A stretch of 64,000 nucleotides of DNA from Aselliscus stoliczkanus (taxonomy: Eukaryota > Chordata > Mammalia > Chiroptera > Hipposideridae). The DNA is taken from NCBI GenBank assembly GCA_033961575.1, contig CM066731.1:134161001-134225000 (forward strand), in the 5' to 3' direction. The notes under the pieces were generated by a model. It saw nothing but the letters and a program-made list of their open reading frames with translations, was not told the origin of the DNA and did not search any database. This document shows positions 24,401 through 38,100 of this stretch, piece by piece; the stretch's first letter is position 1; each line of letters begins with the position of its first letter. The position numbers and the translations under genes are program-made.

Positions 24401-27341
24401 ATAATGGAGATCATAGGCCATTTGCCTCCATTTAATGAAATCCCCTACTTTGTATCTAATTCTAAAATTAAAACATCAGACATAACACAAAAAAACTTTT
24501 TGAAATCACATATTAACAGTGTAGCAAATGACATAGTTGAAAGTGTTTTGGGAAAAATGTACTCTGTAGTTGTGACATCCTTATACGAAAGCAATAAAAA
24601 AGAAGAAGCACCTGACAACAATGATATCTTACCCAAGAAACCATCATTTAGTTCAGCCAGAGAAACAAAACAAGCAGGAAAGCGAAGTACATCCACTAGA
24701 TATGTGATACCACAGGTTTATCCTTATGCAGACAAAGAAAATGTCTCTCTATTGGAAAACAATTTTCTGCAATATTCACCACTGCAAGTGGCAAAGGACT
24801 TAGTCCAAATGGTTCTCAATAAGATCACAGATTTTGCCTCATTTCACCTAGAAGAGACCGGGTCCACTGAAGGTGGTTCTGATAAGTTGCAATCTCTTAG
24901 GCTACACAGTTTTAAAGAGAGCTCTAAGGGCAGCCCCCATCCAGGTTTAAAAACAAGTTTAAAAGCAAGATCAAAAGTTATTCCTTTGCCTAAATTTAGA
25001 ACAAAACCTCACCTAGGACTTAGTGGTGCTAAGGCCAAAAGCAAGACCAAGTTAAATCCTGGAGACAAGACTCCAAAAGACAGTCGGTCCAAGGCTGCCA
25101 TTGAGTTGCCACACATCCTGTCAACAGGAGATGCAAACAGCTTACTGGGAACAAAATTGTCCACTTCCGAATTAAAAATGTATGCCAAGGATATAATAAG
25201 CACTATCCTGGAAACAATTGTGAAGGAATTTGAAAAGATGAAGCAGACTAGAGCAATGGTAAAGGCAAATGCTTTACCATCCGATCAAATCATGGCAGCA
25301 AATAAAATAGTTACTACAGTTTTGCAAGGATTATGTGCTACAAATAATCACAGTTTGGCTTATCCGATCAAATTCTCACATCTGGATGATCACAAACTGT
25401 CACAGGGGAATATAGGTATGCGTCCTCTTGCCAAAACACAAGCATGTTTTTACTTGGAAAATGTTTCTTCACAACTAGAACAGATTTTCCCAAAAGATGG
25501 TATATTTAAAAAAATATTTGATAAATGGCAAGCAGAAACAAACGACATGGAGAGTGGAAAATGTGAGCTATTGATGATAGCTGAAAATGTTTTGACTGAA
25601 ATTTCAATGAAAGCAAAAGAATTAGAATATTCTCTTTCATTTTTAAATTTGACACATCTTGAGGACAGTGAAAACAGGTTCCAAAATTGTTTTAAAGGGG
25701 CTTCTACTAAAGCTGAAGATACCAAAGCACAAATTAATATGTTTGGTAGGGAAATTATTGAAATGTTATTTGAAAAATTACAGCTGTGCTTTTTGTCCCA
25801 GATGCCTACCCCAGATAGCAAAAAAACACTAACAAGGAAGAAACAACACATTACTACTAAAAGTAAATTAAGCTTTCCAACCAAGGATAGCCTCAGCAGT
25901 GTGAAGACAAAAGACCATACTTCTTTGGGCTCTAGCAAGCAAATTGTTCGACAAATTGTAGAAAGAATTTTAAACATGTTAGTGTCATTTGTAGATTTGC
26001 AGTTTAAACATATCTCTAAATATGAGTTTTCTGAGATAGTGAAAATGCCTATAGAAAATCTTTTTTCTGTCCAACAGAGACTCTTAAGTAAAAAGATGTT
26101 GCCAAAATTACAACCACTGAAAATGTTTTCTGATGAATCCAAGTCAAATACTATTATATCTAAGGAAAATGCTCAGAATGCTGTTCTACAAGTTCATTCA
26201 TTCCACTCAGAACTACTTACATATGCTGTTAATATCGTCAGTGATATGCTTGGTATAATTAAGAACAAGGTAGACAAAGAAACAAGCCAAGCAGAGCCAT
26301 CTTCAATTAGCATGTTGAATGAGAACATTGTAGCAAGTGAGATCCTTTGCACACTAATAGACCAGTGTACTTATTTCAATGAGTCTCGGATCAAAAACCT
26401 TCCAATGGACAGTTCATTCCAAGGAGTGGAAAATATCTACATTGTTAATCAGGTTGAATTAGCAAGTAATATGACAATGTCAAAGTTAAAGGAAATTAGT
26501 TTTGGGAATAATACTCCACAAATAAGTATGCCTGGTTTGGTGGTTTACTCCGAAGAAGATGTGAAAAAAACATATAGGGATCCATCAAATTCATCATCAG
26601 ATGCCAGAACCTCTGTAGAAGACACAACTGAAAACACAGAGCCAACAGAAAGGCCTGATTCAGAAAATACACCATTATGCTCTAGAAACAAAGTACAAGA
26701 CTACAGTCCAAGGGAATCTGACTTTGGCCATTTTGATGAAGCCATGAAAGGAAATAGCTCTCTTCCTGAAGGGAGTGTCTTACAAAAACTGTTTAAGAAA
26801 ACAAATGAATCCACAGAAGCAGCATTAAAGCAAGTTATGTCATTCATAGAAATGGGAAAAGGTGAAAATCCAAGTGTGTTTCATTATGAGACCCCAAAAC
26901 CAGTTGTTGAGCCAGACCTAACTCAGACAACTGTTTCTCCACTCAAAATATGTTTAGCTGCGGAAAATATTGTCAATACTGTGTTGTCAAGCTATGGTTT
27001 CCCAAGTCAACCACACATAAATGAAGGCATGGAAACAATGAAACCGTTTTTCATATCAAAGCAAAACCCAGCAGGACAAGAGAATGAGGCAAAAAGTTTT
27101 CTGGGAATGTGGGATAAAAGAATCAGCTGTATACTTGAAGAAGAAAAAACTGAAGCCAGCAGGGAAGACTTTTCTTTATTGCAAAAATGGGGAAACAAGG
27201 AGTACCCAAAGACGAAGACTCTGAAGGAACTTCAAGTCATTGCTTTTGCTGACCATGAACTGGGTCCAAATGAAATTAATTTAGTAGCAAGACATGTAAC
27301 CACATGTGTGATCACACATTTCAAGAATTTCAAAACTACAG
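18401..27341 (+). CDS. FSIP2: FSIP2 exon 16, giant exon (2,980 codons)
   Basis: An uninterrupted 8,941-base coding exon runs from acceptor TTTTTTCCAG to donor ACTACAG|GTAAGC, in frame from exon 15 and leaving one base for exon 17. Known role: part of the FSIP2 scaffold of the sperm fibrous sheath, which binds AKAP4. No enzyme motif, signal peptide or membrane segment is visible. The protein alternates Ser/Lys/Asn-rich linkers with short amphipathic helical boxes. One box, exemplified by LNTYATEVARKML, recurs near 19595, 20786, 21827, 22904, 23948, 25172 and 26213, giving a unit of about 350 residues. A second box of the type VKDIVQAILTNL recurs near 20675, 21656, 22658, 23655, 24791 and 25946. 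The motif PGxVxYSExD appears at both ends (19877 and 26531). A Lys/Pro-rich basic stretch lies at about 24950-25090. Antisense open frames here are shadows. Confidence 0.95.
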
Positions 27342-29160
27342 GTAAGCAAAAAGTAACTTACTTTAAAATTTGGCATAATTTAGAGAAAATAATCAGACAT
27401 GTTTAAAGATCTTCAGTCCAAGAAGCTACATTTACTATTTTTCTGAAAATAGACTTGGAGGTAGGGTACTTAGTACTTCTTAATATATCAGGATACTAAG
27501 AAAAATTTTAAAAAAAGGTTAAATATTCACATGGTTTCACTCTGAAAGTGTCTCTTGCTCAGTTTCCTATATCTGCAGATGTGAGAAAATAAGGATACAT
27601 TAAAGCAGGGGATTTTGGCTGAGCATGAGGTATGAATTCCAAAGAGTTTTCAAAGTTCTTATACATGACTTCTTTATAATCATACCAAATTCATAGTTAA
27701 TTGATTGAGGTTGGTGATTCATCTTTTTGAGGCATACAGTTAAAGTCTTTGCACTATTAGCCACAGTTTATAAGAACAATGTACTAAACATCATGTTTTA
27801 TTTGTATTGCAGCATTCTTAAATTCCTTTTTAGGTTGTAATATTCTAAACATATTCTTACAAAGATATTTTCATTCCCTTTCTAAGAATGCTCATCTGTA
27901 TATGTTAGGTTGAACCATATGCAATAGCCATTTCTGTATGTCCAAGCCTGTTAATTACTGGAAATTTCATAAAATTGAATATAATACTATAATAGCCCTG
28001 AACTGGATCAACAATTCTGCTTCCCAGTAATTAGTTGCTACATTACCAGTCCAGATGTATCACTTGCCCAATATCCAAATACGAGACCATATACTACCAG
28101 TGTTAAGACCTGCAGAAGGAGGTCATGTCCCAGTCTTAAAACTGGTAGTTTTCAAGATGGACAGTTGTGCGCCTGCAATTGCAAGTTCATAAATAGATTT
28201 TCTCCAAGGATAGCCTAATTAAACTTAAAGAATTAATAAAGATAAAACAAACAAGAGAAGATCCGTGATTCCATCCCATTGGTATTTGGCTCTTCTATCA
28301 GATGGATTCTCTATTCTTAAACATGACCAGAGCCTTACAGTGATTTCACTCATGTTCATTCTTCCACATGGAATATTCTTACCACACTCCCATCATCTCA
28401 ATATGGCCAAATACTGTTGGGCAGTCAAAGCTCAGCTACAAGCCTCCCATCTCCACAAAGAGTTGCCTGATTCCATATGCTGAGGTATAACAGATGATTA
28501 AGTTCTGAGGGAGTTTTGAGGAAAAAAGTGTGATGCTCTACCACTCCAAGAAGTTGGCTATCCTAAGCACAGGTATATGGCTTGCAGTAAATATACAATA
28601 GAGTTCTAAGTTTGGCTGATTTAGGACAAGTTTGGTGACTAAATGCACTCCCGGGGTTAAAGTACTACTGACGTTGTCATCTATCCCAAACCTTTGTGGT
28701 GGTGTTAGAACACTTTCATTTCAGTCAAGTTCACAACTCCTTAGCTTCCTAAAACTAATACACAGTATAACATTAAATGTTTTGACTAAAAGTATTTTTA
28801 AAATAATTATTTGTCTCCATAGATCACTGCAGACATGCTAGGATATAACACTAAACTTGGAAATCATTTTTATGCCCCAGGATTTCCAGGTTCTTAGAGC
28901 CCCTAACCACCTAAGCTAAACTTGACTTAGGGATTGAGTTCTTTGGGGTTATTTTCTCAACTTTCTGGCTAAAATTAAGGTTCCACAAGGTGGGAAATGA
29001 ATGCCAGAAGAACACCCAATTTCTTTCCTGATTAGGTATTTTTTTTCTTTAGCGAGATGTTCTAAAGGTAAAATTCATATGTAAATAGTTACCAATATAT
29101 TGAATTTTCCATCTTTCCCTTAATGCATGCTAAAAATGGTAATGTTTTCTTTTTTTTAAG
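27342..29160. other. Intron 16, nothing recognised
   Basis: A 1.8-kb intron separates the two giant exons. No clear repeat, exon or regulatory pattern was seen. It ends in TTTCTTTTTTTTAAG. The donor-side open frame runs on only 65 bases to a TAA... TTTAA region (stop ending at 27406), so retention would truncate the protein. Confidence 0.6.
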
Positions 29161-32100
29161 TTCCCATTGAGGAGAAGGTGTCTATTGTTTCTACAGTGTC
29201 AAAGAAAAAATACGATTCAAAACAGGCTCTAAGAAGCATATACAATGATTCTTCACTTTATCAGTTTTGTGACTGTCTCACTGAGTCAGTCATTTGCCAT
29301 TTAATTTCAAGCATTTCTGATAGCACCAAAGATGGCAGAGGAAACGATAAAGAAAGAGAATGCCAAAATGCAGCATTTAACAAGATTATTTCAATTGATT
29401 CTCAAGTGTTTGAGAACAGATCAATTGCTATTGGAGAACTTGCTTTAAGTATTTCTGAAATCATTACTGAGATCCTTTTTAATGGTAACATTATAGAACC
29501 TGATATTACACAACAAATGTCTTTAAAAACAAAGTACATTTACTGCCCAGGAGTAGCTGCTGCTGACTTTGATAATCTCTTCCAGGATCTCTTAATAGGA
29601 GTGATTCATATACTGTCACAAGAAATAGGAATAACTCATCATCTTGACAACAATAGAAAAAATAAATCATTTTCCATACTTAGAAGCAATAATGTGCCCA
29701 TTTACAACAAAACAAATACCATGGAAAGACAGATAGGTTGCAGAGATTTGGAATCATCTACTCACCAAATTGATCCTCTCATTCAAAAAAATAAATTACA
29801 TTATCTGGCATATAAGTTAGACAGTCTAGTTGGTAGCCTAAAATCTTGTGAATCCAAAGAAGTAGTCAATAAAGTATTTAATATTGTTTTAGATTTATTT
29901 TTACCAGATGAACACCCAGGTGAGACTATGGATTCTAATAAAAAAGCAAGAACATTTTTCTCATTTTCAAATGATCAGCAAAGTAATAGCGTACTTGGAA
30001 ATAACTTAGGGCTCACCCCAAAATCAGTTTTTCTTCTCAATATCGTGTGTGAGAAACTTATTAGAACACTTTTGGAAAAATTCACAAACACTATCTTTCT
30101 TGATAACGGCCCTCTTTCTGATGAAATGTCAGCAGAAGAACATCATCTTTTAAAAATGCATCGAAGTGCAAAAGATGAAGAATTTAATTACTGGAAGGGA
30201 GCGATGGACTGTGAGCAATTTCAAAGAGATTGTATGTCAGACCTTGTGGAAAACCTGGCAGAAATGGATCAAGATTTATTGTCATCAGACTCCATGCTTA
30301 CTATTATTTCCCACAGCTTAGTTAAATCACTGATGGATAAACTGTGTCACGGTATGCAACTCCCCCAAAGTCCACCTTTTGCAAACAAGCAGTTAAAGCA
30401 TAGGACAGGAGAAATGCAGTCAAGTTTTGTAAAATCAAAAAGGCCAGAATTAGCAGAATTAGGACAAAGTAAAGGTTCTTTAGGATACATGAGTTATCAT
30501 GGTAATAACTTGACAGGATCCCTGAATAATCTCAATGTGGTTAGCTCCAAAATACAAGCACCATTTGGCAAGAAGTGTTCAGTAAATTGCCCTTCTGTGT
30601 CATCCCTTAAAAGACAGAGGACAAAGAATATGGATATAATAGCCATCCATAAGCTATATATAGGCGATAAGAATGCAGGTGTTTATTCGGCCACATTTTT
30701 GGAGGATATCATTTCAGAACTGTTTTTTAATCTCTCTGTTTCACTGTGGGGTAAAAATGAAAACATTACTGAGGTCCAGCTTACTAAGATGAATACACTA
30801 TTTGTCAACAGTGTAGTGAATGAGTTTAATAATGCAAGAGTCACCATTCTACGGTATGCTGAAGAAAGGCTGTGTTTTCCACCAGTCCATAAAGAAGCTG
30901 TTAGTAGGATTGTTGACTCAGTTTACTATGATGTTTTTCAGAAATATAGGTTAAAAGTGACCTGTGGTGGTAATCTGGCATTTGACAACATCTCCATAGC
31001 ACAACAAATAACTAATGGCATATTGTTAAAGATTTTAGACTACCAACTCCCATCTTCCTTCAAGGAAAAACTCATACCTAATTCATATTACCCTCTTGAA
31101 GCTGAAATTATACTGCAGAAACTTCAAAATAACCTGAGAGAATTTATCTCCAAATCCAGGTCTTCAACAGGCTATAGCACCATGTTATCACACTCATTTT
31201 TAGAAGATATTATCAGAAGACTTTTATCTCAATTCATTTCTCCACCCAGTAAAGCTTGTGTTTGGGGAAAAGAATATTTTATGAGCTCAGATTTTAATGA
31301 AATGGCTACCTGTATAGTAAATAAGGTTATAGCTGCCATTGCAAAACATAAAATTTGTTTCACTATATATGATAATCAACATCTATGTACAGGAAAAAAC
31401 CTCCAGAAGATGGTGGATTCTGTTTATAGTAATATTGTGCAAACATGTGACTCTCCTGTTTCAATGCAGAAAAGTCTAGTCAGCCGAAACCCAACTATGG
31501 TTGACCAAATAGCCAGTTTTATTATCCAAGAGATTGTTGAAAATCACCTTCAACCATTTTTGTGTGCAGAAGGTTTGCCTCGTCCAAATACTCCATTGGA
31601 TGCAATATCGAACATGGTTCACCAGGTTCTCAGTGAAGCCACAGAGGGACACAGACTCCAGACACCATTACCCTTAGGTTCCTCTCAGACATTTGTAGGG
31701 GAAATTGTTACCAGACTTTTATCAAAGATTTTCAGTTCAAAGCATAACACTGTACTTGAGTTGGAAAACATAACACAAAAAATAATAAACTCAATAAATA
31801 ACTACTTTCACAAAGCTAAAATTCGCATTCTATGTGATGACAGAGAGCAGTCTTACCCCGCTGTAAATACAGACATTGTGGATGAGCTTGTCACTTCAGT
31901 TTATAGAAATGTTTTAAAACAGCATGGGCTGGACCCTGAGCTTGATAAAGAGTCTGAAGACAGTGAATTTTTTGTAGAAAATATTACCAATTTAATTGTA
32001 GCAGCTATTTCAGATTATCTTCTTCATCCACTGTTCTCTGGGGATTTGTCATCATCTTCCTATTCTATTTCTACAGCTGAGAATATTGTTCAGGACATTA

Positions 32101-35100
32101 TTAATAACATCAGTAAATCTACCAAGCCAAGTCAGAGTTTATCTCCTTATAACACCTTGCTACCATACACATTTTTAGAAGACATGATCAGAGTACTATT
32201 ATCTAGAATCTTTCCTTCTGCATCTAACTTTGTTCCAAACAGAGAAATTCCAAAAGATAGATCAAGGATGAATTTCAATGAAATTGCTTCAGATATAATC
32301 ACTGATATTAGGATGAAAATTTCTCAACATGAAATTCGATTTTCAAAAGATGAAGAAGAAACCAAGTTTGTTTATTCAGAGGATGATGTTCAGCATCTCG
32401 TTGACTCGGTATTCAAAAATATTTTACAAAACTCTGAATCTCAAGAATCAGTTGAGCAAAATATCACAAGCAGCAATGATGTTCTTATTGATAGAATAGC
32501 AGGTTTTATCATTAAACATATCTGCCAACAACATCTTCAGCCATTTGTGGATAGAAAGTCATTGCCTTCTTCATACACATATCTTGACAATGAAAAAAGG
32601 CATTGGTTTTATGCCAGTGTTTATCCTTCAACTTTTTTGGAAGATGTGGTCTCTGGGGTAGTAAGTAAAGTATTCCACAGGGTGTTAGGCATTGTACAAA
32701 CAAAATCAGTAAGAGATTCAGAAGATGAACTGTTCAATAAAGCTGAAAAACTCATACATTTGATAGCAGAGGAATTCTCAAAAGCCCAAGTTACCATTCT
32801 AGAGAATGCTGAGGAACAATTGTGTTTGCCTCCAGTGGAGAGAGAGGTAATAAAAAACATTATTGACATGGTGTACAGCAAATTGTTGCAAGAATATGAA
32901 ATGGAAATAATGCCTAATAATGATTTTCTAAATGATTTAAAGACATTGGCTGCAAGGATAACGAAAATCATCTTGGCTGAAATTTTTGATTTCCAAATTC
33001 ATCCAAATCACATAGAAAAGCTTTCTTTTCAGCCACATTCCAAACTAAATACTAATGTTTTGACAAAGAGAGTTCAATGTAACATTACTAAATCAAGATT
33101 CCAAAGACAGGTGTCAACAATGTACACCACTAAGTTATCACATATTCATATGGAAAAAATCATCACTCAGCTTATATCTCAGATGAGTCCACTAGCCTCC
33201 AGTGCAGAATGCCCAGATACTTCTCAATCAGACTTAAGCAATACGATCATAAAACTGATAAATGAAATCATGTCAATAATTTCAAAACATGCAATATGTA
33301 TTATTAAACATGGCAATGAAAAACAATGTATGATTTCAGAAAAAGACATCCAGTCTATGGTTGATTCTATTTATGCTGACCTTTCATATTCAAATCTATA
33401 CCAGTCTCTTACAAAAGATAAAAAAGGTATAAGTAACATACCTGTTTCAAAAATAGCAAGTTTTATAATAAAAGAAATATTTAACCATCATCTTCAGTCA
33501 TTTTTATCAGGAGATAAAACTTCCCTTTCAGCTGCAGTTGATCAAAATTATAAACAGAAAGCAAAAGATCCTAAACAAAGAGAGCTGTCTTTCATTGTAA
33601 ACTCGGCTGTCTTTTTGGAGGAAGTAATTTCTGAGCTTTTATGCAAACTCCTTTATGCATTCTCACTTAATGTCTTAGCTGCTGAAAACCCAGATACAGT
33701 AAAAGCCAAAATTACTGGCATTGTTACAGCATTAGTAAAATCAATTGTTCTGGAGTTCACCACATCAGAGATATTAGTTGGAGATTATGTTGATGATGAT
33801 GTGTGTGTTTCAGAAGGGTATAAAGAAATGGTTCAAAAAATGGTCAACCTAATTTATGAAAAAGTATTAGATGAATATAAATCTCTGATTCAAGTATATA
33901 GGGCTATACAAAGTGACACTGTTTGTTTTGGAAGGAAAATATATAATTTGCTATTAGAAAAAATATATGATTATCAGGTGCAATCATTAGTTTCAGGAGA
34001 ATTAGTGTCTTCTTCCTATTCATGCCCTCAAGCCGATAAGATCATCAGAAATGTGCTCAATGTCCTCATGAAAAATAGTCACACCTTGCCATCATGTATT
34101 ACTGTGCTGCCTCGTTCTCTTTTAGAAAATATGATTTACAAGCTTCTAGTGCATATCTTCCCTTCAACTGACACTGAGAGTGAACTTAAAGAGGAAGAGG
34201 CTTTACCAGAGAATGAGTTTATGGATGCAGTTTCAAAACTGACTGATGAAATTATCAAAGAAATTTCTGAACATGAAATCCATCTTGCCATGGCAGAGGA
34301 GAATGCAGAAAGTATGCAACTAGAAGTGATTGAGAAATTGGTTGACTCTATATGTAATAATATTTTGAAAAAATCTGAATTTCAAGCTGAAGTGCAAAAA
34401 GATGAAGACAAAAAAGGAGGCTCATTCCTCAGTAAAATAGCTGGTTTCATTATGAAGGAAATCATGGACCATCATCTGCAGCCATTTTTACATGGTGAAG
34501 AATCATCTTCCAAGGAATATGACCATGTGTCTATAGCTACTAAACCTGGTAAAGAAAAGACACAGGCTTCTCTATATTTAGCTACATTTTTGGAAGATAT
34601 AATCGTTGACCTTGTTCACAAATTTTATTCTCTTCCAAGTATTACTGAAGATTCTACAAAAAAAGAAATGCCAGAGACAGATGTTGTGGACTTGGCTATA
34701 AAATTTGCAAACTCTCTGATAAGAGAATTTAACAAAAATGAAATTAAAGTTCTACCAAATGCTGAAGGAATGTTTTCTTTTCCAGCAGTTGATAAAGAGA
34801 CAGTTGATAAGATATCTAATTTTGTGTATGATCAGTTCATAGCGAAGTACAAGTCTAATGAAATTCAGAAGAATGATAAAAGTAACATTGTAATAGAAAT
34901 GATTGCTGCTTTAGCCCAGAAGGCAATCTCTGCTTTCAAGATTCAACCACTTTTTTCAGGAGACTGGTTTTCCACCATCTTTTCATTTCTAAACCCAGAT
35001 AACATCACCCAAAGGGTTCAACACCTACCACAGAAAACCTCTACAGAGATAAACAGATGCTTAAAAGGAAACCAAGTTACTTTACCAGAACAATCATATA

Positions 35101-38100
35101 AACACACTTCTCTAACCTTAGACCAGAAAAATTTATTGGGCACTTTGAAAATAGATAGAGGTAAAATGAACAGGAAGAAAAGTTTCCAAACTGAGGAAAC
35201 ATCAATTAAAAAGGGTGAAGTCAAAGATCTGGAAGTTAATTCTATAACTGGAATTATGAAATACAACACAGTTAACCTGTTACCAGGGTCAGCTGCAGAT
35301 GTGGCAAATAAAAAGAAAGAGAATGAAAATAAAATGGGAAATAAAATTCAAATCTATAATGACAAGGTATCAAAAGTTAGTTCTCCACCTTCTAGTGTGA
35401 AAAGTAAAGATACTCAGAAGCCAGATTTGAGGGTAACACTTAAAAATAATGAAATTAAGAAGAAAAGCAAATCAGCTTCAAAAGAAGAGAGGCAAGGTAA
35501 TGAGATACACACACAAATTCTAGTAGCTACTGATGATGCAGAGCATGAAGAAGAAATACCTGGACCACATTTTGAAATAAACAATGAGAAGAAGATTGAC
35601 AAAACAAGAGAAATTTCATTTAAAAAGCAAGACAATCCCATTCAATTATCTCCTTTGACATCCAAAGTGAAAAATTCAGAGACCAAAACAGACAAAACTG
35701 AGAGAAGAGTAACCCAAAAGCCAAGCACTGAGGAGAGAGATGTTCTGCATCTAATAGATACAAATAAACAATACTCAGATTTTGAAAATATTGAAAATAT
35801 AACTGAAAATATTTATGAAAATATCTTAGAAGTAGGTAGTTCTCAAGAATCATCAGATTATTCAAATTACCCAAGTCCCCCAAGCGATACTGCATTTCAT
35901 GTAATTCAAGAGGTTGGTAAGGAATTTGCAAAATCTGTTTCAATAAAGTATCCATCCCCCATGATTAACAGAAACCTCCCTGCCAAAGAGAAGAAAGAAG
36001 AAAAAGAGACAGAGGAAGACAAAGAGAGGGAGAGAGAGAATAAGAGAGAGAAACAGAGAGAAAGAGAGGAAAAACACACAGAGAAAGTGAATGTTAAGGG
36101 CATTAAAAATGAACCTAGTAAACTGGACGATCCTCAGTACCCACCAAAAAGTAAACCTGGAATTTTTCCTGCTAAATTTTTAGAAGATGTTGTCACCGAA
36201 ATGGTTAACAAATTAATTTTTTCTACCTCACCAGAAACACAAACATGTGATAGATACAAAAATGTAAGTGATGGTGAAAATCAGGCTGAACTCTATGACA
36301 CAGCTGTGAAGCTTATTGATTCACTGTTAAAGGAGTTTTCAAAGGCTCAAATTAAGGTATTTAGGCCAGATAAGGAAAATCAGTTTGTTCTACCTGTAGA
36401 TAAAGTGTCATCAGCTCCTAAAGTACCTTTCAGGCATACAGAATCAACTACAGATGAAGCATCATCTAACATTAAGAAAATAACTGTGGATGAAATGCCA
36501 CATATGCATAAAGGGACTAAAAAACCCTGTCTAAATAAGATACGTTTCTCAGATAAAATACCAGCAATCAATAAAACATTGGTTAACAAAGTTGTTCACT
36601 CCTCTGTATGCAACATTTTGAAGGAATATAGATCTCAAGACTCCATTTGTAAGAACATAAAGAAAAATGGGGAAAATTTAGCAAGAAGACTAACTAGTGC
36701 TGTGATAAATGAGATTTTTCAGCATCAGCTTAATTTGATATTTTGTGATGAGGTTCCAGCTTCAGCATGTTTGCCTCTGGAATCTAAGGATGTTGTTATA
36801 AAGGTCCAAAAGGTGGCTCAAACAGCCAGCAAAGAATGTCAAACATCATCACCATATACTATCATGCTGCCTCATGAGTTTTTAGAGAATGTGATTTCTG
36901 CTCTTTTATCCAAAATTTTCTCAACAGCATCCAAAACCAAAGCAGAAACAGCTGAAGGTAATTGGCTCACAGAACTGGATTTCCTTCAACTGAAGTTATT
37001 AAGTACAGTCACAACAGAGATCTCCAAAGATAAAGATTTGGTTATTCAGTATGTGGAATCCTTACATCCCAATGATGATGAAATTATTCAATTAGTGGCT
37101 CATTCTATTTACATTAACCTCTTTTCACAGTTTGGATCGCAAGAGGTTATACAAAATTGTGTAGCCAGTGGATGTGTAATCCTTTCAGAAACCATAGTTG
37201 ATTTAGTTCTACGAGAAGTGGCTGGCAATCAGCTGCAGAACTATTTTTCAGGAGAGCTAACTCCGCATCAGTGTGCAGAAGTTGACAGTGCTGTTGAAAA
37301 CATTCTAAAAGATGTTATCCAAACTACCGCTGCTCCTCAGCCTCAACCATCACATGCTCATTTACTGCCTTATAACATAATAGAAGAAATTGCTATAAAA
37401 CTTTTATCGAAGCTTTTATCTGTGTTTCCAAAAGTGGATAAAGAAAGAGCCAATTATCTAGAAACAGAAATGCAAAAAATAACCTCAAAAATATTAAACT
37501 CAATACAAGAATTTATCTTCAAAAGTAAAATTAAACTGATACCTCCAGCCAAAAAATTGCCTGCTCTATCTTTAGCTGATAGGGCAAGCATTGATAAAGT
37601 AGTTCATTCTGTTTACACCAGTGTTTTAAAGCACTCTGGCTCACATACTTCTATATTCAAAGATTTAATGGGTAAGAGTAATGTTCTCTCTGATATAATA
37701 GGTTTTTTAGTGGTGAAGGAAATTTCCAATTCTGAATTTCAACCTCAAGTAGATGAAAAAGTATCAAGTGCAGAATTAGCTCTGGAAGCTGTCCAAATTA
37801 TGGAAAAAGTGGTCAAAATTGTTGATGAATTGAAGTCCCAGGAAAAGTCTTCATCCAAAAAAGGTTCTATGTTAGATTCCACCTTTTTGGAAGAAGCATT
37901 GGCCTTGTTCTTGGCAAAATTAGTATGGTTGCCAAGTGCCTCAAGCAAAGATGCAAAAAACTTATCAAAACCTGAGTTAAATAAAATTGCATCTCAACTG
38001 ACAAAATCTGTGACAGCTGAAATTTCCAAAAATAATATTAGTCTTGTTGCTACTAATCCTGAAGAACAGCTTTTAAATTCAGAAAGTATAGAAATGATTT

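Noticed and set aside
25450..26142. A 230-codon open frame on the minus strand inside exon 16
   Set aside because: It is an antisense shadow of the real coding frame, with odd Leu/Ser/Phe-rich composition, no start context and no homology I know.
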